Shown: positions 24,631 to 32,953, counted from the stretch's first letter. The stretch is 64,000 nt of DNA from Mycolicibacterium sp. BiH015 (GCF_027706845.1 NZ_JAQGCZ010000006.1:124001-188000), one strand, 5' to 3'. Notes: generated from the letters alone by a model not told the origin. Program-made: numbers and translations.

Positions 24631-26175
24631 TTATCCAGCGGTGGAGCCGAGGAAGCGCTCCAGCTCTGCGACCGCCTCGTCGATCGTGAACGACGCGGGC
24701 TCCTGCCGTGGGGGGAATTCCTTGAAGGTGTCCAGGAATCTCTTCACCAGCGCGGTGGCGTAGAACATCAGGAAGATCCGGTCGATCATCCAGTCCCAGT
24801 AGGTGTTCGACGTGATATCGGCGCGTTCGAAGGGGTCGGTCCGCAGGTTGAACAGCTTCGGCGCGCGCAGCCGGGTGAAGGGTTCGAACCAGACCTGCAG
24901 GGTGCCCGGGCAGCGTTGCTCCATGAAGACGACCTTCCAGTTGTCGAACCGGATGCCGAGGACGTCGCCGTCGTCGGAGAAGTAGATCAGGCCCTGCCGC
25001 GGGCTCTTGTCCACCTCGCCGGTCAGGTAGGGGAGCAGGTTGTAGCCGTCGATGTGGACCTTGTAGGTCATGTCGCCGATCGTGTAGCCGGCCTTGAGCT
25101 TGTCCACGATACCCGGATCGCCGGCGGCAGCCAAGAAAGTCGGCAACCAATCATGATGTTGCACAATCTCATTGGAGACCACGCCCGGTTTGATCTTGCC
25201 CGGCCAGCGAATCATCTCCGGGATCCGGAATGCCCCCTCCCAGTTGGTGGCTTTCTCACTGCGGAACGGTGTGGTGGCACCGTCCGGCCAGCTGTTGGCG
25301 TGCGGGCCGTTGTCGGTGGAGTAGACGACGAGGGTGTCCTCGGCGATTCCCAGCTCGTCGAGGAGATCCAGCAGCCTGCCCACGTGGCCGTCATGATCGA
25401 CCATCGTGTCGTGGTAGGCAGACTGCCATCGGCCGGCCTGCCCTCGGCTCTCCGGCTTGGTGTGCGTCCGGAAGTGCATGTGTGTGGTGTTCATCCACAC
25501 GAAGAACGGGGTGTCTGCATCATGCTGGCGCGTGATGAAATCGACGCAGGCCGAGGTGGTCTCGTCGTCGATGGTTTCCATGCGCTTCTTGGTCAGCGGC
25601 CCGGTGTCTTCGATGCGCTGTCGGCCGACCGGGCCGTACCTGGGGTCGGCCTCGGTGGACTCCTCCTCGGTGGCCCACGAATGGATCACGCCGCGCGGAA
25701 GCAGAGCGTTGTAGAGCGCCGGCGCCTCCTGCTGGGTGGGGTAGTCCTCGTGCTCGGGTTCCTCTTCGGCATTGAGGTGGTACAGATTGCCGAAGAACTC
25801 GTCGAACCCGTGCGCGGTCGGCAGATGCTTGTTCAAGTCGCCGAGGTGGTTCTTGCCGAACTGTCCGGTGGCGTAGCCCAGGGGCTTGAGCAGCTCGGCG
25901 ATGGTCGGGTCTTCCTTCTGCAGGCCGACGTCGAAGCCTGGCATGCCGACCTTGCTCAGCCCGGTGCGATAGACGCTCTGGCCGGTGATGAACGACGACC
26001 GGCCGGCGGTACAGCTCTGCTCACCGTAGGAGTCGGTGAACAGCATTCCTTCATTGGCGATTCGGTCGATGTTGGGGGTGGCGTATCCCATCATCCCTCG
26101 GCTGTAGCAACTGAGATTCCAGATGCCGATGTCGTCGCCCCAGATGACGAGAATGTTCGGCTTTCCGTTTGGCAT
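24631..26175 (-). CDS. Arylsulfatase-type sulfatase
   Basis: 514 residues. Metal-binding 'ILVIWGDDIG' at the N-terminus, modification motif 'SCTAGRSSF' (C55-T-A-G-R59, the CxAxR variant of the FGE recognition sequence), 'FGKNHLGDL', 'TPFFVWMNTTHMHF' and 'VYSTDNGPHANSWPDG' are all in place, so an active formylglycine enzyme is expected. No signal peptide is evident, pointing to a cytoplasmic or Tat-independent protein. The ATG is preceded by AAGGAG at 6 nt. It is the first gene of a sulfatase-HAD-FGE operon. Confidence 0.92.
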   Translation of the reverse strand: MPNGKPNILVIWGDDIGIWNLSCYSRGMMGYATPNIDRIANEGMLFTDSYGEQSCTAGRSSFITGQSVYRTGLSKVGMPGFDVGLQKEDPTIAELLKPLGYATGQFGKNHLGDLNKHLPTAHGFDEFFGNLYHLNAEEEPEHEDYPTQQEAPALYNALLPRGVIHSWATEEESTEADPRYGPVGRQRIEDTGPLTKKRMETIDDETTSACVDFITRQHDADTPFFVWMNTTHMHFRTHTKPESRGQAGRWQSAYHDTMVDHDGHVGRLLDLLDELGIAEDTLVVYSTDNGPHANSWPDGATTPFRSEKATNWEGAFRIPEMIRWPGKIKPGVVSNEIVQHHDWLPTFLAAAGDPGIVDKLKAGYTIGDMTYKVHIDGYNLLPYLTGEVDKSPRQGLIYFSDDGDVLGIRFDNWKVVFMEQRCPGTLQVWFEPFTRLRAPKLFNLRTDPFERADITSNTYWDWMIDRIFLMFYATALVKRFLDTFKEFPPRQEPASFTIDEAVAELERFLGSTAG

Positions 26176-26619
26176 GGCGGCTCCTTCACCATCGATGTGG
26201 ACCACCCTAAAATCGTGCCCCTGCGCACGGGTTGGAACTGCCGAAGAGTCATTAATCGCGTTGTTCGCGTGGAGAACTCGGAGACGTACGGCCGGTGTCA
26301 CCGAGGTAATCGGCAAATCCCCCGACCCGGGGCCGAGTTCCGTGCACTCGGTTCCCACTCGATGCACCCGCCGTGCTGGCCGGCCCAGCGAGCAACGCCG
26401 GATTGGCGCTTGCAAAGGCGCGGAATGCACACTGCGCGCCCTTTGAAGTCGCGAGACCGCGTCGAGAAGGTTTGGTGAGGCATTCCTTAGGAAACTCGTG
26501 ACGATCCGCGGATCGATCGAGGCGTCCCGCGAAGCGCGTGAACCCACCTCGGGGATGCCGTATGGTGAGCAAACCCGTGACGTCCGTTCGAGTGCACGGT
26601 GACAGGGCATGGGGGCTTC
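26176..26619. other. 444-bp intergenic region with divergent promoters and palindromes
   Basis: Separates the sulfatase operon (minus) from GGDEF-EAL copy 2 (plus). It contains the inverted repeat TTCCT-T-AGGAA (about 26483-26493), a perfect 14-bp palindrome CGATCCGCGGATCG (26502-26515) and a TATGGT -10-like box near 26,563. No convincing coding frame was seen: the long plus frame running through it is the antisense of the extended sulfatase frame. Confidence 0.5.
26502..26515. promoter_or_regulatory. 14-bp palindrome, possible operator
   Basis: CGATCCGCGGATCG is a perfect inverted repeat about 105 bp upstream of GGDEF-EAL copy 2 and 327 bp upstream of the sulfatase. The regulator is unknown. 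Confidence 0.35.
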
Positions 26620-28968
26620 GTGAGTATCGGCCGGCTGCGGCCTCTGGCGAGGCGCACGATATGGATACCGATCGGACTCGCCGTCGGGCTGGCTGCCCTG
26701 CTTGCCGCCGACGCCGAGGGTGGATTGTTGGTGCGCACCACCGCCAACGTCCTCACGCTGATGCTGTCCGGCTACGCGACGGTCAGCGCGGCACTGGCTG
26801 CCCGGCATTCCACCGGGGGTCCCCGCCGGTCGTGGACTCTGATGGCCTGCGGTATCGCCGCCTACAGCGCCGGCGACCTGGTGTGCCTGGTACGCGAAGG
26901 CACTCTCGACCCGCGCCCGTTTCCGTCGCTCGCCGATGCCTTCTACCTGACCTTCACCACGCTTGCGGTGCTCTCGATGCTGACCATGGCCCGCTACGGG
27001 ATGGGGTCGACGCGGCATTCGAAGCTGCGGGTCGCGCTCGACGGCGTCACCATTGCGCTGTCGGCGTTCCTGCTCGCATGGATCATCGCGCTACAGGATG
27101 TCTACGCCGATCATCAGGGTGATCGGGTGACGCTCGTGATCGCGATGCTCTACGCCACCCTCGACATCGTGGCCCTCGGGGTCGCGGTGTCGGTCCTGGT
27201 GCGTTCGGATGCCCGCTACCGGACTGTGCTGATCCTGGTCGTGGCCGCGTTCGCCCTGACGACGATCGCAGACATCGGATTCGCCCACGCCGTGGTCAAC
27301 GGCACGTATGTCACCGGCAGCGTCCTGGACATCGGCTGGGCTGCGGGCCTTGTCTTCCTCGCAGCAGCCGCGCAGCAGGCTCTCTCCACCGAGATGCCTC
27401 GTCGACGCTCCCTCTCCGTGCCCCCCAGCGTGTCCGTGTGGCTGCCCTACGCGCCGTTCATGGTCGCCGGCACGGTGGGGCCGCTGCTCGTCATGTCCGG
27501 CGTCGAACGCATCATCGTGCCCTTCCTCACCCTGGCGGTATGCCTGCGGCAGGCGGTGGCCGCGTGGGAGAACCGTCACCTGCTGTCGCTCGCCGCCGAC
27601 AGGGCACTGCGCGATCCGCTGACCGGGTTGGCGAACCGGACGGTGTTCGACGAACGGCTGTCTCAGGCGCTTACACTGCAGGCGCGCGACCACCGCTGGC
27701 TCGCCGTGGTCTCGCTGGATCTCGATGATTTCAAGCTGGTGAACGACAGCTTGGGACATCCGGTGGCCGACAGCCTCCTCGTCAGCGCCGGCCGCCGCAT
27801 CGTCGACTGTGTGCGCGAGGGGGACATCGTCGCCCGCGTCGGTGGCGACGAATTCGCGCTGCTTCTCCAGGGTGATACCGATGCCTCGGATCTCATCGCA
27901 CAGCGCGTCGCCGAAGCATTCGCCCAACCGTTCGTGGTGGACGGGCACCAGATCCTGATGCATGCCAGCATCGGTGTCGCTGTGGCCTCGCCCGAGGAGC
28001 CCAGGGTCGACGCGCAGACCTTGATCAAACGGGCCGATCTGGCGATGTACACCGCGAAGAAGTCGCGTTCGTCGCGGGTCCACACCTTCGAGGCGGACAT
28101 GACGCAGCCCGTTCCCGATGCCGAGCTGGTTGCCGACAAACCTGATCGGGCGCCCGGTGCCGGCGCTGCCAAGGTGCAATTGCTCGGCGAGCTGCGTCAG
28201 GCCATCGACGCGGGGGAGCTGGAGATGGCGTATCAGCCGAAGGTCGCCCTGCGAACCGGCGCCATGATCGGTGTCGAGGCTCTCTTGCGATGGCCTCATC
28301 CACGGCTCGGGCTGCTGTATCCGGGCGCGTTCATGTCGCTGGTTCGTCAGCACGGGCTGATGCGACCCGTGTCGGATCTGGTGGTCGATAAGGTGCTCGA
28401 CGCCGCGGCAAGCTGGATGGCACGGGGTGCGCGAATACCCGTGGCGGTGAACCTGTTTGCGCCGACGCTGCGCGATGCGCAGCTGCCACGGCGGTTGCTC
28501 GACGCGCTCGGGCAGCGCGGACTGGCGGCCGACATGTTGACGGTGGAGATCACCGAAGACCTTGTCGTCGACGATCTCGGGACGGTGACCGACGTCCTTC
28601 ACCACCTGCGTGGGTGCGGAATCCGGGTCGCGGTCGACGACTTCGGCAGTGGTTACTCGGCGCTGTCCTACCTGCGGGACCTGCCGATCGACGAGGTCAA
28701 GCTGGACCGGTTCTTCGTGGCGACGGTGTCTGAGGATCCCCGCGCTGCCGCCGTGGTATCGGCGGTCATCGACCTCGCCCACGATCTGGACATCACCGTG
28801 GTCGCCGAAGGAGTCGAAGAGGCTGCGACCGCATACTGGTTGCGCGACAAGCGGTGTGACGTCGCCCAGGGGTACTACTTCGGCAGGCCGGTGGCCAGGG
28901 ATGCGGTGCCTGCTCTGATGCCCGCCTCTCCCAACCCCTTACACCGAGTCGACGTGCTGGCGGACTAG
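26620..28968 (+). CDS. Membrane GGDEF-EAL protein (c-di-GMP turnover), copy 2
   Basis: 782 residues. Same layout as copy 1: about nine TM segments, GGDEF at 408-412 preceded by 'REGD' (I-site RxxD), EAL at 553-555, 'DDFGSGYSALSYLRDLPIDEVKLDR' and 'AEGVEEA'. GTG 26620 was preferred over the GTG at 26599 because its context (GGGCATGGGGG then the start) mirrors the start region of copy 1. The last 30 nt overlap the 3' end of the convergent alpha/beta hydrolase gene. Long identical stretches in the catalytic domains and weaker identity in the sensor region suggest different input signals. Confidence 0.92.
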   Translation: MSIGRLRPLARRTIWIPIGLAVGLAALLAADAEGGLLVRTTANVLTLMLSGYATVSAALAARHSTGGPRRSWTLMACGIAAYSAGDLVCLVREGTLDPRPFPSLADAFYLTFTTLAVLSMLTMARYGMGSTRHSKLRVALDGVTIALSAFLLAWIIALQDVYADHQGDRVTLVIAMLYATLDIVALGVAVSVLVRSDARYRTVLILVVAAFALTTIADIGFAHAVVNGTYVTGSVLDIGWAAGLVFLAAAAQQALSTEMPRRRSLSVPPSVSVWLPYAPFMVAGTVGPLLVMSGVERIIVPFLTLAVCLRQAVAAWENRHLLSLAADRALRDPLTGLANRTVFDERLSQALTLQARDHRWLAVVSLDLDDFKLVNDSLGHPVADSLLVSAGRRIVDCVREGDIVARVGGDEFALLLQGDTDASDLIAQRVAEAFAQPFVVDGHQILMHASIGVAVASPEEPRVDAQTLIKRADLAMYTAKKSRSSRVHTFEADMTQPVPDAELVADKPDRAPGAGAAKVQLLGELRQAIDAGELEMAYQPKVALRTGAMIGVEALLRWPHPRLGLLYPGAFMSLVRQHGLMRPVSDLVVDKVLDAAASWMARGARIPVAVNLFAPTLRDAQLPRRLLDALGQRGLAADMLTVEITEDLVVDDLGTVTDVLHHLRGCGIRVAVDDFGSGYSALSYLRDLPIDEVKLDRFFVATVSEDPRAAAVVSAVIDLAHDLDITVVAEGVEEAATAYWLRDKRCDVAQGYYFGRPVARDAVPALMPASPNPLHRVDVLAD

Positions 28969-29649
28969 CAGCGGATAGCGGCCGCGGTCGGGACGGAAGA
29001 TGTCGTGCGGCGAGTCGGCGAATTCCTGCATGCTGGCTGTCGGGAACAGCGTTCGATACCGTTCCCACGCCTCGTCATCGACTACGGGGGTGCTCGGACT
29101 GCGCACGACCAACAGCGGCGGCTGCCACCGCGCCAACGGTTCCCAGAGCAGCTGCGCGCGGGCCGAACGCAGCGTGGCGATCCCGGCCTGGCGATCGACG
29201 CGCGTGCTGACGGGTGTACCTCGCCACCGCCCGTCGAGAAGGCCGAAGATCACGTCGTCGGGGAGTTCGATCTCTTCGGGCACGTAGTCGCCGATCGACA
29301 CCGACAGGACCCTGTCACGATGGGCGAGCGCCCACAGCAATGCATACGGCGTGCCGCGCGAGAACGTCATGAGGTGTACCGGTCCGTCAGTGGCCGCGTC
29401 GATCGCCGCGCCGACGTCGCGGGACAGTGCGTCGGAGTTGTAATCTCCTGAGCGACTTCGGCTTTGGCCGTGGCCGCGGAGCTCCACGATGATCGTGCGT
29501 CGCCCCAGGAACGGCAGGATCCCGAGGTAGTCGTCGGCGAGGCAGGTGAAGCCCGGCACGAAAACGATGGGTGCGCCGCGGTCGTCGCCGCCCGAGTCGA
29601 GGTAGCGGATCTGCGCGTCGCCGCTGTCGGCGACGTGGAACTGCGGCAT
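28939..29649 (-). CDS. Alpha/beta hydrolase with atypical nucleophile elbow
   Basis: 236 residues from an ATG with AGGAGG 3-4 nt upstream. 'IVFVPGFTCLADDY', 'IIVELRGHGQSRS' and a late 'DSPHDIFRPDRG' give the fold and His. The nucleophile elbow reads 'MTFSRGTP' instead of G-x-S-x-G, and the oxyanion 'HG' is 'PG'. The family assignment is sound, but activity and substrate are uncertain. Its 3' end overlaps the convergent GGDEF-EAL gene by 30 nt. It lies 45 nt before hsd in the reading sense of both genes' opposite ends; no coupling is visible. Confidence 0.75.
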   Translation of the reverse strand: MPQFHVADSGDAQIRYLDSGGDDRGAPIVFVPGFTCLADDYLGILPFLGRRTIIVELRGHGQSRSRSGDYNSDALSRDVGAAIDAATDGPVHLMTFSRGTPYALLWALAHRDRVLSVSIGDYVPEEIELPDDVIFGLLDGRWRGTPVSTRVDRQAGIATLRSARAQLLWEPLARWQPPLLVVRSPSTPVVDDEAWERYRTLFPTASMQEFADSPHDIFRPDRGRYPLLVRQHVDSV

Positions 29650-29694
29650 GTGCCTCCTCAGGTCGTCAATCGCCAATGATGACGACCCGGTGGC

Positions 29695-30807
29695 TCAGCC
29701 GTTCGGCGGGGCGGGTGCCGCGGCGTGGACGACAGATTGACCGGCCTCGGACTTCATCCGGTGGAACAGTTCGACGTAGTAGGGCGTGCACTGTTCGAGT
29801 GCCTGCTCGGTGGTGAACAGCGGCCGGTAGCCGAGGTCGCGCTGCGCCTTGGCGATGGAGAAGTAGTTGTCCAGATAAAGGCGTTCCACCGCAAGGGGTT
29901 CCAGAAGTGGCTTGGGCAGTCCGAACTTGAAGTGGAAGAACTGCCAGATCGTCATGATGAACCACACCAGCCGGCCGGGCACCCGCAACGTCGGCCACGG
30001 CTCGCCGCAGGCTTCGACCACCGGGCGCGAGAACTCGAACATGTTGATCGGTTCGCCGTCGTTGATGAAGTACGCCTGGCCCGGAGCCGTCCCGCCCTCG
30101 ACGAGGTGCTCGGCGGCCAGGATGAAGCCGTGTACGAGGTTGTGTACGTAGGAGTTGTCGAGCTTGACGTCCTTGCTGCCCACCAGCACCTTGACGTGCC
30201 CGGCGAGCACGCTCTCGAAGACCTTGCGGAACATCGTCTGGTCGCCCCGGCCCCAGATCCCGCTGGGGCGGATGGAGCACGTCAGCATGCCCGAGACGCC
30301 GTTCTGCGACAGCACGAACTTCTCGGCGACGACCTTGGTCTCGGTGTACAGGTCGTTGAAACGTTCGGTGTAGGGCAGGGTTTCGTCACCGCCCGCGATG
30401 CGTTGCCCGCCCATCACGACGCTGTTGGATGCGGTGTAGACGAAGCGTTTGGTGCCTGCCTTCTGTGCTGCGTGGACGAGGTTCTTGGTGCCCTCGACGT
30501 TCACCGCGAAGCTGCGCTGCCGGTACTCCTGGGTGACCGAGCCGCCACCCATCAGGTCGATGATGGCGGCGGTGTGGAAGACCGTGTCGATGCCGTCCAC
30601 TGCCGCCGCGACGTCGTCGACGCTGGTGATGTCGCCTTGGAACTCCTCGAGGCGGGGGTGCGCGGGCAGGGGTGAGGGCACCCTGTCGAAGGAGCGCACC
30701 TGCAGGCCCCGGTCGAGGAGCTCGGTGACGAGGTTCGCCCCGACGAAGCCTGAACCCCCGGTGACCAGGACCCGACCGAGGTCTGTCGTCAGCGTTGCAT
30801 CACCCAT
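29695..30807 (-). CDS. hsd: 3-beta-hydroxysteroid dehydrogenase / cholesterol dehydrogenase
   Basis: 370 residues, collinear with M. tuberculosis Rv1106c, which oxidises cholesterol (3beta-ol to 3-keto, with delta5-4 isomerisation). Rossmann 'VLVTGGSGFVGANLV', 'DITSVDD', 'FHTAAIIDLMGG' and catalytic 'YTETKVVAEKF' (YxxxK) are intact; 'NSYVHNLVHGFILAAEHL' and 'GQAYFINDGEPINMFEF' are family signatures. The start matches a leaderless promoter (TATCCT at 30814-30819, 6 nt upstream) covered by a KstR-type box. It is an extended SDR located on the xseB side, as in other mycobacteria. Confidence 0.95.
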   Translation of the reverse strand: MGDATLTTDLGRVLVTGGSGFVGANLVTELLDRGLQVRSFDRVPSPLPAHPRLEEFQGDITSVDDVAAAVDGIDTVFHTAAIIDLMGGGSVTQEYRQRSFAVNVEGTKNLVHAAQKAGTKRFVYTASNSVVMGGQRIAGGDETLPYTERFNDLYTETKVVAEKFVLSQNGVSGMLTCSIRPSGIWGRGDQTMFRKVFESVLAGHVKVLVGSKDVKLDNSYVHNLVHGFILAAEHLVEGGTAPGQAYFINDGEPINMFEFSRPVVEACGEPWPTLRVPGRLVWFIMTIWQFFHFKFGLPKPLLEPLAVERLYLDNYFSIAKAQRDLGYRPLFTTEQALEQCTPYYVELFHRMKSEAGQSVVHAAAPAPPNG

Positions 30808-30813
30808 GGCGGA

Positions 30814-30819
30814 AGGATA
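30814..30819 (-). promoter_or_regulatory. -10 box of hsd
   Basis: TATCCT on the minus strand, ending 6 nt before the ATG at 30807, implying a leaderless hsd mRNA. It directly abuts the KstR-type operator. Confidence 0.5.
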
Positions 30820-30821
30820 AC

Positions 30822-30835
30822 TGAAACGTGTTCCA
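30822..30835. promoter_or_regulatory. KstR-type operator upstream of hsd
   Basis: TGAAACGTGTTCCA fits TNNAACNNGTTNNA at all fixed positions (one asymmetry in the outer bases). It is 14 bp from the start codon and just upstream of the -10 box, an ideal place for repression. Rv1106c is a known member of the KstR regulon. Confidence 0.85.
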
Positions 30836-30841
30836 ATTTCG

Positions 30842-30861
30842 AGATCCCTTACGCGGGATCT
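30842..30861 (-). terminator. Terminator after xseB
   Basis: AGATCCC / GGGATCT, a perfect 7-bp stem with a 6-nt loop, starting 8 nt after the xseB stop. On the minus strand it is followed by an AT-rich CGAAATT. It insulates the xse operon from hsd. Confidence 0.5.
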
Positions 30862-30869
30862 TTCCGCCG

Positions 30870-31082
30870 TCAATCGCTTGCGGCGTCGTCGGCGGCCAGC
30901 GCCTTCTCCACCCTCTCCCGTGCCCCAGCTAAGTGCTTTTCGCAGCATTTAGCCAGTTGTTCGCCTCTTTCCCACAATTTGAGCGATGCATCCAGGTCGA
31001 GGCCGCCGTGTTCGAGGCGTTCCACCACGTCGATGAGCTCGTCGCGGGCTTCCTCGTATCCCAGTTCACTAATGGGCTTCAT
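30870..31082 (-). CDS. xseB: Exodeoxyribonuclease VII small subunit
   Basis: 70 residues, the normal size. 'GYEEARDELIDVVERLEHGGLDLDASLKLWERGEQLAKCCEKHL' is the canonical XseB helical pair that docks on XseA. The ATG overlaps the xseA stop by four bases (ATGA). Exo VII degrades single-stranded DNA in both directions. Confidence 0.95.
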   Translation of the reverse strand: MKPISELGYEEARDELIDVVERLEHGGLDLDASLKLWERGEQLAKCCEKHLAGARERVEKALAADDAASD

Positions 31083-32323
31083 TGCTCACCTTCACTCGTC
31101 GCCATGACTGCGCCGTCGGCGACCCGCACGCGCAGGCGCGTCCCGGAGGGCGCATCCGCGACGGACTGCACCACGTGTGGCTCCCCGGCTTCCGGTACGG
31201 CCTGCACCACCGCATATCCCCTCGCCAGCGTGGCCGCGGGGCCCAGTGTGGTCAGCCGGGCCGACAGGTGGCCGACGCGGTCGGATTCAGCGGCGATCAG
31301 ACGCGTGATGTCGCGTCGGGCCGCGCTGCGCGCCCGCCCGATCTCCTCGGCGCGGGCGTCGATCGCCGACAGCGGGCGGGCCAGCACGGGCCTGCTGCGC
31401 AGCTGCGTGACGACGTGCGCCTCCCGGTTCACCCAGTTGCGCAGCGCCCGGGCGCTGCGCCGGCGCAGATCGGTGACCAATGCCTGCTCGGCCGCGGTGT
31501 CGGGCACGATGCGTTTCGCGGCGTCTGTCGGCGTCGCGGCACGCAGGTCGGCGACCAGATCGCACAGCGGATTGTCCGGCTCGTGACCGATCGCGCTGAC
31601 CACCGGCGTCGTACACCGGGCGATCTCCCGGCACAGCGTCTCGTCGGAGAACGGCAGCAGGTCCTCGACGCTGCCTCCGCCGCGGGCGAGCACGATGACG
31701 TCGACCTCGGGGTCGGCGTCGAGTGCACGCAGGGCATCGACAATCTGAGGCACCGCGTTGGGACCCTGCACCACCGTGTTGCGGATCGCGAACCGCACGG
31801 CGGGCCACCGGCTGGACGCGACGGCAGTGATGTCATGTTCGGCGGCCGAGGCCCGCCCGGTGATCAGCCCGATCGTGTCCGGCAGGAACGGAATCGGACG
31901 CTTGAGGCGGGGGTCGAACAACCCCTCGGCGTCGAGCAGTCTGCGCAGTCGCTCGATGCGGGCCAGCAGCTCACCGATTCCAACGGCTCTGATCTCGGTG
32001 ACGCGCAACGAGAAGGTGCCGCGGCCGGTGTAGAAGCTCGGTTTTCCGTAGACGATCACCTGGGTGCCGTCCGACATCTTGACCGGCGCGTTGACGACCA
32101 GGTCGCGCGGACACGTCAGCGACAGCGACATGTCGGCGGCGGGGTCACGCAGCGTGATGAACGCGGTATTGGAGTTGGGTCGCAGCGTCAGCTGCGCGAT
32201 CTGGCCCTCGACCCACACGGCGCCGAGCTTGTCGATCCATCCCGCCACGCGGATGGCCACCCCGCGGACGGGGAACGGGTTGTCCGCAGACTGTCCCGGC
32301 GCGGCGCCCTCGGGCGCGGTCAC
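31079..32323 (-). CDS. xseA: Exodeoxyribonuclease VII large subunit
   Basis: 414 residues. An N-terminal OB-fold ('WIDKLGAVWVEGQIAQL...NTAFITLRD') is followed by the catalytic domain with 'IGLITGRASAAEHDI', 'VDVIVLARGGGSVEDLLPFSDE', 'PVVSAIGHEPDNPLCDLVADLRAATPTDAA' and a helical region. The GTG start overlaps the stop of the upstream gene (GTGA), and its own stop overlaps xseB, so three genes form a tightly coupled operon as in Rv1107c-Rv1109c. Confidence 0.95.
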   Translation of the reverse strand: MTAPEGAAPGQSADNPFPVRGVAIRVAGWIDKLGAVWVEGQIAQLTLRPNSNTAFITLRDPAADMSLSLTCPRDLVVNAPVKMSDGTQVIVYGKPSFYTGRGTFSLRVTEIRAVGIGELLARIERLRRLLDAEGLFDPRLKRPIPFLPDTIGLITGRASAAEHDITAVASSRWPAVRFAIRNTVVQGPNAVPQIVDALRALDADPEVDVIVLARGGGSVEDLLPFSDETLCREIARCTTPVVSAIGHEPDNPLCDLVADLRAATPTDAAKRIVPDTAAEQALVTDLRRRSARALRNWVNREAHVVTQLRSRPVLARPLSAIDARAEEIGRARSAARRDITRLIAAESDRVGHLSARLTTLGPAATLARGYAVVQAVPEAGEPHVVQSVADAPSGTRLRVRVADGAVMATSEGEQ

Positions 32324-32913
32324 TTCGCCGATGCGCGGGTGATCCTGTTGGCCAGCAGCGTCTGATACGGGGCGCGCGCCTTCGTGGACTCCTCGTACGC
32401 CAGCAGCGCCTCCAGGTCGGGGACCCGCAGCGACGTCAGACGGGCCCGCAGCTGTGCCAGCGTCAGCGACTCGTATTCGATCTCGGCGACGATGCCGGGC
32501 GCATCGTGGGACACCTCCGTCGTCGTGGACGTCTCGCTGGCCTTCGCGGGCTCAGCATCCCCGCTGAACAGCGCGAAGCGCCCTTCGGTGAGGCGTTCGC
32601 CCTCGCGCACGGGCAGCTCGACGACGTCCGCGTCCGAACCTGAGCCGTCGGCACCGTCGGCGGTGGTCAGGTCCTCGTCGAACGTGGCCCATTCGGGTTG
32701 CTCGTCCTTGGGCGGGAAGATCGTCTCCAGCGTCTCGTCGCCCTTGATCACCAGCTCAGCCACGTCCTGCTGCATCTTCATCACCAGCTGGGCGATCTGG
32801 CTCGCGATGGTCATGGGGTACATCAGGATCGTCTGGGGGAGCTTGCGGGTCTCCTCGATGGCGGTCACCGCCGCGCCCACGAGCAGGCGGACCCCATACG
32901 GTGCAGTTGGCAT
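32320..32913 (-). CDS. Lipid-droplet-associated protein (Rv1109c-type)
   Basis: 197 residues. The N-terminal 80 residues ('PTAPYGVRLLVGAAVTAIEET.KLPQTILMYPMT...VIKGDETLE') and the C-terminal 45 ('LTLAQLRARLTSLRVPDLEALLAYEESTKARAPYQTLLANRITRASAK') match Rv1109c, while the acidic Thr/Asp-rich middle is variable. The family is annotated as lipid-droplet associated. The amphipathic N-terminal helices fit surface binding. The ATG at 32913 lies 6 nt after a TAGGCT -10 box; a GTG two codons upstream is less likely. Confidence 0.85.
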   Translation of the reverse strand: MPTAPYGVRLLVGAAVTAIEETRKLPQTILMYPMTIASQIAQLVMKMQQDVAELVIKGDETLETIFPPKDEQPEWATFDEDLTTADGADGSGSDADVVELPVREGERLTEGRFALFSGDAEPAKASETSTTTEVSHDAPGIVAEIEYESLTLAQLRARLTSLRVPDLEALLAYEESTKARAPYQTLLANRITRASAK

Positions 32914-32919
32914 GGCCAC

Positions 32920-32925
32920 AGCCTA
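32920..32925 (-). promoter_or_regulatory. -10 box of the lipid-droplet protein/xse operon
   Basis: TAGGCT on the minus strand, 6 nt before the ATG at 32913. It shares a 52-bp divergent intergenic region with the ispH promoter. Confidence 0.45.
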
Positions 32926-32953
32926 CGGCTGGGCGGTACGAGGGGCAGGTAAG

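Noticed and set aside
26301..27018. Extension of the sulfatase frame upstream to 27018
   Set aside because: It would run through GGDEF-EAL copy 2; the ATG at 26175 has a good AAGGAG and the sulfatase N-terminal motif starts right after it.
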